Assembly (NCBI GenBank): GCA_028869135.1
Contig: JAGWTC010000009.1
Coordinates: forward strand, 1 to 64,000
Source of the DNA: Rhodocyclaceae bacterium
GTDB taxonomy: Bacteria; Pseudomonadota; Gammaproteobacteria; Burkholderiales; Rhodocyclaceae
DNA: 64,000 nucleotides
Reading direction: 5' to 3'
The notes under the pieces were generated by a model. The model ran no database searches, had not been told where the DNA came from, and was given only the letters and a program-made list of their open reading frames with translations. Shown one piece after another: positions 9,805 to 19,770 of this stretch (position 1 is the first letter of the stretch; every line of letters starts with the position of its first letter). The translations under genes were made by a program, and so were the position numbers.

Positions 9805-11619
9805 CTAAAGCAGCGCGGCGGCGGTTTCCTCTTCCTGCATTTGCAGCGCCCACATCTGCGCGTAGGTGCCGCCCGCCTCCAGCAGCTCGCGATGGCGGCC
9901 CTGTTCCACAACCTTGCCCTGGTCCAGGACCAGAATCTGGTCGGCCTTCATGACCGTGGACAGGCGATGGGCGATGATCAGGCTGGTACGGCCTTGCGCT
10001 GCCAGATCGAGCTGCTCCTGGATCGCTTGCTCCGTTTTGGAATCCAGCGCCGACGTGGCTTCGTCGAAGATCAGAATGGGCGGGTTCTTGAGCAGGGCGC
10101 GAGCGATGGCGACACGCTGCTTTTCGCCACCCGAGAGCTTGAGGCCGCGCTCGCCGACCTGGGTCTGATAACCCGCCGGCAGGCGAAGGATAAAGCCATC
10201 GAGCTGGGCGGCCCTTGCCGCGGCATAGACCTCTTCTTCGCTCGCAGACGGGCGGCCGTACTGGATGTTGTAGAAGATGGTGTCGTTGAAGAGCACGGTG
10301 TCCTGGGGCACGATGCCGATTGCCGCGCGCAGGGACGCCTGGGTCAGCTTGCGGATATCGTCGCCGTTGATGCGCACTGCGCCGCTGCCGACATCGTAGA
10401 AGCGATAAAGCAGGCGGGCCAATGTCGATTTGCCGGAGCCGCTGTGCCCGACTACGGCCAGAGAGCTTCCTGCGGGAATGTCGAAGCTCACGCCGTGCAG
10501 GATTTCGCGCTGACCGTCGTAGCTGAAATGCACCTTGTCGAAGGAGACGGCACAGGCGGGCGTTTGCAGGGGCCGCGCGTCGGGCGAATCCTGAATCTCC
10601 AGGTGCTGCTGCTTGAGCGCGAACAGACGTTCGATATCGGTCAGCGACTGACGAATTTCCCGGTAAAGGACGCCGAGAAAGTTGAGCGGAATGTAGAGCT
10701 GGATCAGGAAGGCATTGACCAGCACGATGTCGCCAACCGTCATCTGTCCGGCCGCAACGCCGGCGGCGGCGCGCCACATCATCAGGGCGACGCCGATCGA
10801 AATGATCAGCGCCTGACCGATATTGAGGAAGGACAAGGAGAGTTGAGTCTTTACCTGTGCCGTCTCCCAGCGCTGCATCTGTGCGTCGTAGCGTTCGGCT
10901 TCCCAGCGCTCGTTGTTGAAATACTTGACCGTCTCGTAGTTGAGCAGGCTGTCGATGGCGCGGCTGTTGGCGGCCGAGTCGATCTCGTTGGCCTCGCGCC
11001 GCAGATGCGTGCGCCAGTTGGTGACGATGACGGTGAAGGTAATGTAGAGCGCCAGCGTGACTATGGTGATCACGGCGAAGGACGGCTCGTACTTGACCAG
11101 CAGGATGCCGAGGACCAGCAGGATTTCCACGATTGTCGGCAGGATCGAGTAAAGCGTATAACTGAGCAGGGAGCCGACCGCACGAGTGCCGCGTTCGATG
11201 TCACGTGTCAGACCGCCGGTCTGGCGTTCCAGATGGAAACGAAGGGACAACGAATGCAGATGCGAAAACACCTGGAGCGCGATATTGCGGACGGCGCGCT
11301 GGCTGACGCGGGCGAAAATGACTTCGCGCAGTTCGCCGAACATCGAGGCCGAGAAGCGCAAGCCGCCGTAGGCAGCGAGCAAGCCAAGCGGCACCAGCAT
11401 GACCTTGCTGGGTTCGTCGAGGCCAAGGGTGTCGACAATATGCTTGAAGATAATGGGCACCGCCACATTGGCGAGCTTGGCGGCGATCAGGCAGCTGAGT
11501 GCAAAAAATACGCGCCACTTCCATTGCCACAGATAGGGCAGCAGGGATTTGACGGTTGCCCAGTCCTGGCGCTCGGTGGGCGGGCTGGCGGGAAGCGGAA
11601 GGGAGCTGTGTTTGCGCAT
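9805..11619 (-). CDS. Atm1/HMT-type ABC exporter, fused permease-ATPase
   Basis: Half-size ABC exporter of 604 residues. An N-terminal six-helix membrane domain (about 30-330) carries the family motif [18 protein letters not shown] and [13 protein letters not shown], typical of Atm1/ABCB7 and heavy-metal tolerance exporters. The ATPase domain follows (about 350-590) with Walker [10 protein letters not shown], signature LSGGEKQR, Walker [13 protein letters not shown] and H-loop IIAHRLS. It would form a homodimer in the inner membrane. Atm1 relatives export glutathione-bound persulfide or metal species; the substrate here is unknown. It is a single gene facing away from the beta-oxidation operon. 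Confidence 0.92.
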   Translation of the reverse strand: MRKHSSLPLPASPPTERQDWATVKSLLPYLWQWKWRVFFALSCLIAAKLANVAVPIIFKHIVDTLGLDEPSKVMLVPLGLLAAYGGLRFSASMFGELREVIFARVSQRAVRNIALQVFSHLHSLSLRFHLERQTGGLTRDIERGTRAVGSLLSYTLYSILPTIVEILLVLGILLVKYEPSFAVITIVTLALYITFTVIVTNWRTHLRREANEIDSAANSRAIDSLLNYETVKYFNNERWEAERYDAQMQRWETAQVKTQLSLSFLNIGQALIISIGVALMMWRAAAGVAAGQMTVGDIVLVNAFLIQLYIPLNFLGVLYREIRQSLTDIERLFALKQQHLEIQDSPDARPLQTPACAVSFDKVHFSYDGQREILHGVSFDIPAGSSLAVVGHSGSGKSTLARLLYRFYDVGSGAVRINGDDIRKLTQASLRAAIGIVPQDTVLFNDTIFYNIQYGRPSASEEEVYAAARAAQLDGFILRLPAGYQTQVGERGLKLSGGEKQRVAIARALLKNPPILIFDEATSALDSKTEQAIQEQLDLAAQGRTSLIIAHRLSTVMKADQILVLDQGKVVEQGRHRELLEAGGTYAQMWALQMQEEETAAALL

Positions 11620-11780
11620 GCGTAATTATAGAGGTGCGGTGCCCGCCCGAATTTTCAAGTGCGACGGCTTTGACTTGAGGCATGACCCGCGTACCATAGG
11701 CCGCATATAAGGACATTGGCATGCCGACATAAGCAGTTCCATTCCGAAGCCCCCGTCAGAGGGGCCAATGAGGAGGCGCG

Positions 11781-14165
11781 ATGAAGTGGCTGTTCCTGAT
11801 TGTGGCATTCCTGGCCGTGTGGGCGAGCGTACTGCTGAGTGTGCGCGGATTGCGCCAGCGCTGGGTATCCGCCCCTCTCTTCCGGAGCTACCGGCGCCTG
11901 CTCCCGGTCATGTCCCAGACCGAGCGCGATGCACTGGAGGCGGGAACGGTCTGGTGGGAGGGCGAGTTGTTTGCCGGCAATCCCGACTGGAGCAAGCTGC
12001 TGGCCTATCCGCAGCCGCGCCTCAGCAGCGCCGAACAGAACTTCATCGACAACGAGGTCGAAGAGCTGTGCCGCCTCAGCAAGGATTGGGAAACGGCGCA
12101 TGTGCATCACGATCTGTCACCTCAGGCCTGGGCCTATCTCAAGGCCAAAGGCTTCCTGGGCATGATCATTCCGAAGCGCTACGGCGGGCTGGAGTTTTCC
12201 GCCTACGCGCATTCGCAGGTGGTGGCCAAGCTGGCCTCGCGCTCGTCGACCGCGGCGGTGTCAGTCATGGTGCCGAATTCGCTCGGTCCGGCCGAGCTGC
12301 TGCTGCATTACGGGACGGACGAGCAGCGCGACTACTATTTGCCGCGTCTTGCGCGCGGCGACGAGATCCCGGCCTTTGCGCTGACCAATCCGCTTGCCGG
12401 CTCCGATGCGGCCTCAATCCCCGATTTTGCTGTCGTCTGCAAGGGCCGGTGGCAGGGGCGCGAAGTGCTCGGCATGCGCGTGACCTGGGAGAAGCGTTAC
12501 ATCACCCTGGGCCCGATCTGCACTCTGCTGGGTCTGGCTTTCCGCCTCTACGATCCAGATCATCTGCTCGGCCGCGATGACAATAGCGAGGACATCGGCA
12601 TTACCTGCGCGTTGGTGCCCACCGACACGCCGGGCGTCAATATCGGGCGCCGCCACTGGCCCTTGAATGCGGCGTTCCAGAACGGCCCCAACTGGGGAAC
12701 CGAGGTCTTCATGCCGCTGGACTGGATCATCGGCGGGCCGAAAATGGCCGGGCAGGGCTGGCGCATGCTGATGGAGTGCCTGGCCGCCGGGCGCTCCATT
12801 TCGCTGCCCGCGTCCAGCACCGGTACGGCCAAGCTGGCGGTGCGTTCGACCGGTGCCTATGCACGTGTGCGCACTCAGTTCAAGACGGCCATCGGCAAGT
12901 TCGAGGGCATCGAGGAGGCCCTCGCGCGTATGGGCGGCTACACCTATATGATGGACGCGGCGCGCACCATGACGGCCGGGGCGATCGATCTTGGCGCCAA
13001 GCCTTCAGTCGCCTCGGCCATCGTCAAATACCACCTGACCGAAATGGGGCGCGACGTCGTCAACGATGCGATGGATGTCCTCGGCGGCAAGGGTATTTGT
13101 CTGGGGCCGAACAACTTCATGGGCCGACCCTACGAACAGATACCGATAGTCATCACGGTTGAAGGCGCAAACATCCTGACGCGCAGCCTGATTATCTTCG
13201 GCCAGGGTGCGATCCGCTGCCACCCTCATGTGCTGGCCGAAATGGCGGCGGCGCGCAATCCGGACCGCGCACAAGGGCTGATCGAATTCGACGCGGCCGT
13301 GTGGGCGCACGTCGCTTTTGCGGGCAGGAATATGCTGCGTTCGCTGGGCATGGCGCTGAGTGGCTCGCATTTTGTCGTCGTGCCGGAAAATGTCGCCCGG
13401 GAAACGCGGCGCTATTACCAGCAGTTGACGCGCTTCTCCGCCTCCTTCGCCTTCCTGACCGACGTCTCCATGATCGTTCTCGGCGGCGGGCTCAAGCGAC
13501 GCGAAAAGCTGTCGGCGCGGCTGGGCGACATCCTTTCGCTGATGTACCTCGTTTCGGCGACGCTGAAGCGTTACGAGGACGAAGGTCGCCAGCAGGCCGA
13601 TGCGCCGCTGATGCATTGGGCAATCTGGGACGCAATGTTCAAGGCGCAGAACGCCTTCGAAGGCGTGCTCGCCAATTTTCCCAATCGCTTTGTCGCATGG
13701 TGCCTGCGCCGCGTCATCTTCCCGCTCGGTCGCCCTTACGTCGTCCCGGCCGATACGTTGGGCGCGCAGGTGGCGCAGAAGCTGATTGCGCCTTCACCGA
13801 CGCGAGAGCGCCTGACACAGGGCATGTATGTACCCGGGGGGGAGGATGAAATCGTCGGCGTCATCGAGCATGCGCTCGAAGCGACGATTGCGGCCGAGCC
13901 GATCGAGCAGCGCCTGCGGCGCGCACAAAAAGACGGGCGCATCGAGGGCCGGGATCAGACGGAATTGCTGGCCGCAGCAAAGGCCGCCGGTATTATCGGC
14001 AACGGTGAGGGCGAGCTTCTGGCGCGCCGCGATGCGCTGCGCGATCGCGTTATCCGTGTGGACCATTTTCCGCAGGATTTCGGCGCGGAAAATTCGCCTG
14101 CGCCGGCCATGCCCGATGCGCCGCAATCCGCCGCCGATATGACGGTCGTGACGGGAGTGGAATGA
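11781..14165 (+). CDS. fadE: Acyl-CoA dehydrogenase, long FadE type
   Basis: First step of beta-oxidation: an FAD-dependent enzyme that makes trans-2-enoyl-CoA. The 794-residue length and an N-terminal hydrophobic helix (residues 1-24) match the membrane-associated FadE class (E. coli about 814), rather than the 380-residue short class. Motifs include GFLGMIIPKRYGGLEFS and PAFALTNPLAGSDAASIPD, followed by the long C-terminal domain of this class. AGGAGG sits 4 bases before the ATG. Its stop overlaps the thiolase start (ATGATGA), so the operon is translationally coupled. Confidence 0.93.
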   Translation: MKWLFLIVAFLAVWASVLLSVRGLRQRWVSAPLFRSYRRLLPVMSQTERDALEAGTVWWEGELFAGNPDWSKLLAYPQPRLSSAEQNFIDNEVEELCRLSKDWETAHVHHDLSPQAWAYLKAKGFLGMIIPKRYGGLEFSAYAHSQVVAKLASRSSTAAVSVMVPNSLGPAELLLHYGTDEQRDYYLPRLARGDEIPAFALTNPLAGSDAASIPDFAVVCKGRWQGREVLGMRVTWEKRYITLGPICTLLGLAFRLYDPDHLLGRDDNSEDIGITCALVPTDTPGVNIGRRHWPLNAAFQNGPNWGTEVFMPLDWIIGGPKMAGQGWRMLMECLAAGRSISLPASSTGTAKLAVRSTGAYARVRTQFKTAIGKFEGIEEALARMGGYTYMMDAARTMTAGAIDLGAKPSVASAIVKYHLTEMGRDVVNDAMDVLGGKGICLGPNNFMGRPYEQIPIVITVEGANILTRSLIIFGQGAIRCHPHVLAEMAAARNPDRAQGLIEFDAAVWAHVAFAGRNMLRSLGMALSGSHFVVVPENVARETRRYYQQLTRFSASFAFLTDVSMIVLGGGLKRREKLSARLGDILSLMYLVSATLKRYEDEGRQQADAPLMHWAIWDAMFKAQNAFEGVLANFPNRFVAWCLRRVIFPLGRPYVVPADTLGAQVAQKLIAPSPTRERLTQGMYVPGGEDEIVGVIEHALEATIAAEPIEQRLRRAQKDGRIEGRDQTELLAAAKAAGIIGNGEGELLARRDALRDRVIRVDHFPQDFGAENSPAPAMPDAPQSAADMTVVTGVE

Positions 14166-15454
14166 TGACATTCAAGCCGGTGTATATCGTTGACGGCGCG
14201 CGCACGCCCTTTATCAAGAGCCGCAATACGCCCGGGCCCTTTTCGGCGTCCGATCTGGCGGTGGCGGCGGGGCGGACTTTGCTGGTGCGCCAGCCGTTCG
14301 CGGCCGAGGACCTGGACGAGGTGATTCTCGGCTGCGCGATCCCCAGCGTCGACGAAACCAATATCGGTCGCGTTGCCGCGCTACGCCTGGGGTGCGGGCG
14401 CAAGGTGCCGGGCTGGACGGTCATGCGCAATTGCGCATCGGGCATGCAGGCACTGGATTCGGCCGTCGCCAACATCCAGCTTGGCCGTTCCCATCTCGTG
14501 CTGGCCGGCGGTACCGACGCGCTGTCGCGCGCGCCCTTGCAGTTCTCCGACGAGATGACGCGCTGGTTCGCGGCCTTTGCCGCTGCACGCACGAGCACCG
14601 CAAAACTTCGGCAACTGACGAGGTTGCCGTGGCGCCGCCTGGGCCCTGTCATCGGCCTGATGCGTGGGCTCACCGATCCCGTCGTCAATCTGATGATGGG
14701 GCAGACGGCGGAAAACCTGGCGTGGAAGTTCAATATCACGCGTCGTCAGCAGGACGAGTTTGCCGCCAACAGTCATCTGCGCGTGATCGCGGCGCAACAG
14801 GCGGGGCATTTCGCGGATGAGATCGTGCCCGTGGTGGCGCCCGACGGTACGGTGATCGATGCCGACGATGGCGTGCGTGCCGATTCGACGCCGGACAGCC
14901 TAGCCAAGCTCAAGCCCTTCTTTGATCGTAACTACGGTAGCGTTACCGCCGGCAACAGTTCACAGATCACGGATGGCGCCGCCTGGTTGATCTTGGCGTC
15001 GGAAGAAGCGGTCAAGCATTTCGGCATGCAGCCGATCGGACGCATTCTCGATACGCAATGGGCCGGTCTCGACCCGGCGCAGATGGGGCTTGGACCCGTG
15101 CATGCGGCTACGCCTATCCTGCAGCGACATGGACTCGGCCTCAATGATCCGGATGTGTGGGAGATCAACGAGGCGTTCTCGGCGCAGGTGCTGGGCTGCA
15201 TCGCGGCCTGGAACGATGCCGACTACTGTCGCGATCAGCTCGGCCTGAGCGGACCAATGGGCGTGCTTGATACGGGCAGACTGAATGTCGACGGCGGCGC
15301 GATTGCGCTCGGCCATCCGGTCGGCGCATCCGGCGCGCGCATCGTGCTGCATCTGTTGCAGGTGCTGCGGCGCAAGCAGCAAAGACTGGGCATGGCTTCC
15401 ATCTGTATTGGCGGCGGGCAGGGCGGGGCGATGCTGGTGGAGGCCTTGTCATGA
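14162..15454 (+). CDS. Acetyl-CoA acyltransferase (thiolase), FadI/FadA-like
   Basis: Last step of beta-oxidation: CoA-dependent cleavage of 3-ketoacyl-CoA. In this 430-residue product the nucleophilic Cys91 lies in NCASGMQ, the catalytic His lies in GGAIALGHPVGASGAR near the C-terminus, and the second catalytic Cys lies in CIGGGQGGA. Length is nearer FadI than the 390-residue FadA. Start may be the ATG at 14162 or the next codon at 14165. It overlaps both neighbours by 4 bases, so its product is made together with FadE and the bifunctional enzyme. Confidence 0.92.
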   Translation: MMTFKPVYIVDGARTPFIKSRNTPGPFSASDLAVAAGRTLLVRQPFAAEDLDEVILGCAIPSVDETNIGRVAALRLGCGRKVPGWTVMRNCASGMQALDSAVANIQLGRSHLVLAGGTDALSRAPLQFSDEMTRWFAAFAAARTSTAKLRQLTRLPWRRLGPVIGLMRGLTDPVVNLMMGQTAENLAWKFNITRRQQDEFAANSHLRVIAAQQAGHFADEIVPVVAPDGTVIDADDGVRADSTPDSLAKLKPFFDRNYGSVTAGNSSQITDGAAWLILASEEAVKHFGMQPIGRILDTQWAGLDPAQMGLGPVHAATPILQRHGLGLNDPDVWEINEAFSAQVLGCIAAWNDADYCRDQLGLSGPMGVLDTGRLNVDGGAIALGHPVGASGARIVLHLLQVLRRKQQRLGMASICIGGGQGGAMLVEALS

Positions 15455-17397
15455 GCTTTACATACTGGTCGCTCGAGCACGATGCCGATGGCATTACCTG
15501 GGTCACGCTGGATCGACCCGACGCGAGCGCGAACACCCTCGCGAGTTTCGTCATGGACGAGCTGTCGCTGGTGCTGGACGTGCTCGACGAAGTCAGGCCG
15601 CGCGGCGTGGTGTTTCGCTCGGGCAAGAGCGCGGGCTTCATCGCCGGCGCCGACATCGAGGAATTCAAGGGCATGGACGCCGCTACCGGCCGCCGCCTGA
15701 TGCAGCGCGGCTGGGATCTGTACAACCGCCTCGCCGCAGTGAAGTATCCGACGCTGGCGCTGATTCGCGGCCACTGCATGGGCGGCGGGCTGGAGCTGGC
15801 GCTGGCGTGCAGATATCGTGTCGTCGTCGACGAGCCGGGCACGCGCCTCGCCCTTCCTGAAGTGAAGCTGGGCATCGTGCCCGGCTGGGGCGGCATGCTG
15901 CGGTTGCCGAAACTGGTTGGTCCGGCGGCGGGCTTGGACATGATGCTGACCGGCCGCGCCGTCGATGCGCGCCGCGCAAAGAAAATGGGCCTCGCCGACG
16001 AGTGCGTGCCGCCGCGCGTCATGACGCAGGCGGCGAAGATGCTGGTCGTATCGGGCAGGCCTGCGCATCGGCCGCCGCTGATGCAGCACCTCTTCAACGG
16101 CCCCTTGCGGAGCATAGTCGCGAAAAAGGCCAAAGCCACAGTGGCCGAAAAAGCAAAGCTCGAGCAGTACCCGGCGCCCTATGCCCTGATCGACATGTGG
16201 CAGAACTACGGCGGCAACGCCATGGCCGTACCCGCAAGTTCGCCGACCTCGCTGGATGCACTGATCGCCTCGCCGACGACGGCGAATCTGGTGCGCGTGT
16301 TCTTCTTGCAGGAGCGGCTCAAGTCCTTCGGCAAAATGGACGATCTCAAGTTCCAGGCGCAGCATGTGCATGTCATCGGCGCCGGTGTCATGGGCGGCGA
16401 TATCGCCGCGTGGTGCGCGTTGCGAGGCTTGCGCGTGACCTTGCAGGACCAGAGCATGGCGCGGATTGCGCCGGCCATCCAGCGCGCGCGCCAGTTGTTC
16501 GAGCGCAACCTCAAGGAAGCGCGCCTGGTGCGCCAGGCCATGGACAGGTTGCTGCCGGACCCGCAAGGGCAGGGCGTGGCGAGAGCCGATGTCATCATCG
16601 AGGCGATCTTCGAGAATCTGGAAGCGAAGCAGAAGCTGTTCGTCGATCTCGAAACACGCGCGCGGCCCGATGCGATACTCGCCAGCAATACCTCCAGCCT
16701 TCGCCTCAGCGACATCGCGCTGGCACTGCGCCAGCCGCACCGTCTGGTCGGCATCCATTTCTTCAATCCGGTGGCGCAGATGTCCCTGGTCGAGGTGGTG
16801 CGCAGCGCTGTCACGCAGCCCGAGCTTGCTGACCAAGCGGCGGTCTTCGTGCGCAAGCTCGACAAGCTGCCCTTGCCGGTGGCCGATGCGCCGGGCTTTC
16901 TGGTGAACGCCGTACTCGCCCCGTATCTCGAAGAAGCGATGCGTTGCGTCGATGAAGGCATTGCGCCCGAGGTCGTAGACCGCGCGGCGACCGACTTCGG
17001 CATGCCCATGGGGCCGATCGAGCTGGCCGATACGGTGGGCCTCGATATCGCGGCCATGGTCGGCACGCAACTGGTCAGCGGCCCCAAGGGTACGCAGCCG
17101 CCGCAGAGACTCGGCGAGCTGCTCGCCGCCAAGCACCTGGGCAAGAAGAGCGGGCAAGGCTATTACACCTACGAAAACGGCAAGCCGATCAAGCGGCCGG
17201 CGGCAGAGGTGCCGCCAGGCGAGTTGCTTGAACTAGGCGAACGCCTGATCCAGCCCATGCTGACAGCGGCCGAGGCCATTGTCGCCGCGGGCGTGGTCGT
17301 GGATGCCGATGCAGCCGATGCCGGCGTGATTTTCGGCACAGGTTTCGCGCCGTTCCGGGGCGGCCCCCTGCATTACCTGAACAGTCGCCAGGGCTGA
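15451..17397 (+). CDS. Bifunctional enoyl-CoA hydratase / 3-hydroxyacyl-CoA dehydrogenase
   Basis: Middle two steps of beta-oxidation in one chain of 648 residues. The N-terminal crotonase domain (about 1-190) has the oxyanion-hole segment IAGADIEEF, HCMGGGLELALACRYR and PEVKLGIVPGWGG, with the catalytic glutamates. The NAD-binding domain starts near residue 305 with HVIGAGVMGGDIAAW, and HFFNPVAQMSLVEVV marks the dehydrogenase active site. It is somewhat shorter than E. coli FadB/FadJ (about 715-729), mainly in the C-terminal half. It resembles FadJ more than FadB in context, but I do not assign a symbol. Confidence 0.9.
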   Translation: MSFTYWSLEHDADGITWVTLDRPDASANTLASFVMDELSLVLDVLDEVRPRGVVFRSGKSAGFIAGADIEEFKGMDAATGRRLMQRGWDLYNRLAAVKYPTLALIRGHCMGGGLELALACRYRVVVDEPGTRLALPEVKLGIVPGWGGMLRLPKLVGPAAGLDMMLTGRAVDARRAKKMGLADECVPPRVMTQAAKMLVVSGRPAHRPPLMQHLFNGPLRSIVAKKAKATVAEKAKLEQYPAPYALIDMWQNYGGNAMAVPASSPTSLDALIASPTTANLVRVFFLQERLKSFGKMDDLKFQAQHVHVIGAGVMGGDIAAWCALRGLRVTLQDQSMARIAPAIQRARQLFERNLKEARLVRQAMDRLLPDPQGQGVARADVIIEAIFENLEAKQKLFVDLETRARPDAILASNTSSLRLSDIALALRQPHRLVGIHFFNPVAQMSLVEVVRSAVTQPELADQAAVFVRKLDKLPLPVADAPGFLVNAVLAPYLEEAMRCVDEGIAPEVVDRAATDFGMPMGPIELADTVGLDIAAMVGTQLVSGPKGTQPPQRLGELLAAKHLGKKSGQGYYTYENGKPIKRPAAEVPPGELLELGERLIQPMLTAAEAIVAAGVVVDADAADAGVIFGTGFAPFRGGPLHYLNSRQG

Positions 17398-17505
17398 TCT
17401 GTCGGCAAACATGGGCTAAAACCCGCTTTGCTCGGTCCTTAGGGCCTGTCGGGCGGCGCTACCATAGGCCAGTTTGCCCTTATTGCCCTTACACGCGGGT
17501 GGCCT

Positions 17506-18153
17506 TTGGACGGTATTCAGGAAATCTTCGGCAACTTTGGCTGGCGCGAGGCCATGGTGCTGTGCATTGTCGTGGTGACGATTTACTTCGTCATCATGGT
17601 GCTGCGTTTTCTGCAATTGCCGCGGCCGGACCGGCATCGTCTGCACGACTACCATGCGCCGGAAATGCGCAGTCCGCCACCGGAGTTCGATGCGCCGCCG
17701 GGTACCGCCATCGCGGGCGTCTGGGCGTCCCCGGCCGAGCCGCGCCTCGATGCTTTTCTGGACCCCTTGTCCGAGTTTCATCCTGCCGACGCACGGCCCG
17801 AGCCACTCATGGTGCCGCCGGCGCAGGCGGCGGGCGCGGGGCAAGATTTTTCGGCCCAACTGACGCAGAAGACGCTGGAGGGCGAAGTGCGTCAACTGCG
17901 CGAACAACTGGCCGAATCGCGTAACGAAATCCAGCGCATGCGCGAGGAAATGCAGCGCCTTTCCGCCGCGCAGAAGGTTTCGCCTTTGTACAACGAAGCC
18001 ATGGCGCTGGCCGTCCGCGGCGTGGATGCGGCCGGTGTGGCCGGCCGATGCGGCATCTCGATTGCCGAGGCCGAACTGGTGGTGGCGCTCTCCAGGCGGC
18101 CCGATGCTATTGAAGAAGACAGGGAGGAACGCGGCTATGGCCGAGGTATATGA
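17506..18153 (+). CDS. DUF2802 membrane-anchored protein
   Basis: A 215-residue protein with one N-terminal membrane segment (about residues 17-35), a proline-rich variable middle, a coiled-coil (about 115-155, heptad-like RQLREQLAESRNEIQRMREE) and a C-terminal DUF2802 domain (SPLYNEAMALAVRGVDAAG). The start appears to be TTG at 17506; no ATG with a good ribosome site precedes the membrane segment, so this is uncertain. Its 3' end overlaps the SPOR gene by 17 bases. DUF2802 proteins often neighbour motility genes, and fliW lies two genes downstream; the function is unknown. Confidence 0.75.
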   Translation: MDGIQEIFGNFGWREAMVLCIVVVTIYFVIMVLRFLQLPRPDRHRLHDYHAPEMRSPPPEFDAPPGTAIAGVWASPAEPRLDAFLDPLSEFHPADARPEPLMVPPAQAAGAGQDFSAQLTQKTLEGEVRQLREQLAESRNEIQRMREEMQRLSAAQKVSPLYNEAMALAVRGVDAAGVAGRCGISIAEAELVVALSRRPDAIEEDREERGYGRGI

Positions 18154-18931
18154 ACGCGAAGCCGGGGGCGGCGTAGACGGGGACGAGAACCTGCTGCGTC
18201 AACGTCTCTTGCGTCGCATCGGGCTTGCCGGCGTCATTATTGTTGCACTGGTGGCCAGTCTGGCCATGTTCGATGCGGTGTTCGTGAATGCGCCCCAGCA
18301 AGAGGCTGCGGCGCCCGCTGCCGTTCCGGTAAGCCCCCCGCCTGCGCCGGCCGAGACGTCTGCGCCGCCCGCGCCGCCGGCCGAAACCGCGCCTGCAACG
18401 GACCCTGTTGCGACCGCGGCACCGGAGGAGAAAAAGGTCGAGGAAAAAACCGAGCCAAAGACTGAGCCAAAGAGCGAAGCCAGGCCGGAGACTGCCCCGA
18501 CCGCGGCCGCTTCCAAGGTCAAGAGCAAGACGGAAACCCGGCCGATCACACAGCCGAGCCCCCGCCCCGAGTCGCGGCCGGCTCCCGTCGTGCCTGAAAG
18601 CACCGCCGCGCCGACCATGCAGCCTCCGCCACCACCGCCCGTGAGCCATCCGGCACCTGCGGCACGGCCCGCCCCGCTGTCGGCTCAGCCCGCTGCGGTG
18701 CCCAGCCGGCAGTTGGCGCCGGGACAGGGGTATCTTGTGCAAATGGGCGTATTCAGTAATATCGCCAATGCCGAAGAGTTGAAAGGCCGGCTCGACAAGG
18801 CCGGTATCCCCGCCCACATCGAGGCACGCGTTCAGGTGGGACCGTTCAAGAACAAGGCCGAGGCCGAGGCGGCGCAGAAGAAGCTCGCCGAGATGGGCCT
18901 GTCCGGATTGCTGCTTTCTCCGAGGAAATAA
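18137..18931 (+). CDS. SPOR-domain membrane protein
   Basis: A 264-residue protein: short cytoplasmic N-terminus, one membrane helix (about 27-46), a long Pro/Ala/Glu/Lys linker (about 50-190) and a C-terminal SPOR domain (about 195-264, with GYLVQMGVFSNIANAEEL and VGPFKNKAEAEAA). SPOR domains bind denuded septal peptidoglycan, so a periplasmic role at the division site is likely by family. Start ATG at 18137, with GGGAGG upstream; a longer in-frame extension is rejected for lack of a ribosome site. Two bases separate its stop from fliW. Confidence 0.85.
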   Translation: MAEVYEREAGGGVDGDENLLRQRLLRRIGLAGVIIVALVASLAMFDAVFVNAPQQEAAAPAAVPVSPPPAPAETSAPPAPPAETAPATDPVATAAPEEKKVEEKTEPKTEPKSEARPETAPTAAASKVKSKTETRPITQPSPRPESRPAPVVPESTAAPTMQPPPPPPVSHPAPAARPAPLSAQPAAVPSRQLAPGQGYLVQMGVFSNIANAEELKGRLDKAGIPAHIEARVQVGPFKNKAEAEAAQKKLAEMGLSGLLLSPRK

Positions 18932-18933
18932 AA

Positions 18934-19359
18934 ATGAGCTTAAAGATCATGACCAGTCGTTACGGCGAAATCGAAGTCGATGCCGACAAGGTGATTGAGT
19001 TTCCGCAAGGGCTGGCCGGCTTCGAAGCCCTGCGTCGCTTCGCTTTCCTGCATCCGGAAAGCGACAGCCCCAAGTACTACATCCTGCAGTCCATGGACGA
19101 TGCGGATGTCGCTTTCACGATCGCCGACCCCGCCGTGTTCGGGTTTAGCTACGAAATCACCTTGAACGACGCCGAAAGCGCCTTGCTCGGCCAGACGGAT
19201 TCGCCCGACTGCGTCGCTGACGATGCGGTGCTGGTGATTCTGTCCAAGGAAAACGATAATGCTCCCTTGCGCGCCATTCTCAAGGCGCCGTTGATTCTCA
19301 ACTTGAAGACCCGTCGTGGCATACAGCATACGTTTGCGCGCCTCGACTACACGCTTTAA
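18934..19359 (+). CDS. fliW: Flagellar assembly factor FliW
   Basis: A 141-residue protein with the family's N-terminal pattern ([29 protein letters not shown]) and the [10 protein letters not shown] region near the C-terminus. In Bacillus and Campylobacter FliW binds flagellin and antagonises CsrA. Ribosome site GAGGA, 7 bases before the ATG. No other flagellar gene is in the window, so it is detached from any flagellar cluster. Role inferred from family only. Confidence 0.88.
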   Translation: MSLKIMTSRYGEIEVDADKVIEFPQGLAGFEALRRFAFLHPESDSPKYYILQSMDDADVAFTIADPAVFGFSYEITLNDAESALLGQTDSPDCVADDAVLVILSKENDNAPLRAILKAPLILNLKTRRGIQHTFARLDYTL

Positions 19360-19382
19360 GTTTCGCTACTGAAGGAGCAAGC

Positions 19383-19763
19383 ATGTCCCGCAAGATCATT
19401 TCCACGCCGAATGCGCCGGCAGCCATCGGCACTTATTCGCAGGCCGTACAGGTCGGCGACTTCGTATACATGTCCGGCCAGATCGGCCTGGATCCGGCCA
19501 CCATGCAGATGGTCGACGGCATCGAAGCGCAGATCGTGCGCGTTTTCGAAAACCTCAAGGCCGTGGCCGAGGCTGCCGGGGGTACGCTCGACCACGCCGT
19601 CAAGTTCAATATCTATCTCGTTGACCTCGGCAACTTCGCCAAGGTCAACGAGATCATGGCCAAGTACCTGAAAGAGCCCTATCCGGCGCGCGCCGCCATC
19701 GGCGTCAAGGAGCTGCCGCGCCACGCCATGGTTGAGGCTGAAGCCGTCCTCTACCTGGGTTAA
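19383..19763 (+). CDS. ridA: RidA family enamine/imine deaminase
   Basis: A 126-residue trimeric cytosolic deaminase that removes reactive 2-aminoacrylate released by PLP enzymes. It has the family's opening ([19 protein letters not shown]), the central [10 protein letters not shown] and the C-terminal [22 protein letters not shown] with the catalytic arginine. AAGGAG lies just before the ATG. It precedes recG by 7 bases, suggesting a shared message. Confidence 0.93.
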   Translation: MSRKIISTPNAPAAIGTYSQAVQVGDFVYMSGQIGLDPATMQMVDGIEAQIVRVFENLKAVAEAAGGTLDHAVKFNIYLVDLGNFAKVNEIMAKYLKEPYPARAAIGVKELPRHAMVEAEAVLYLG

Positions 19764-19770
19764 GCATCGT

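Noticed and set aside
11186-11768. Plus-strand frames and short frames around the ABC exporter 5' end
   Set aside because: They lie opposite the membrane domain of the exporter or in the divergent spacer, with no supporting signal.
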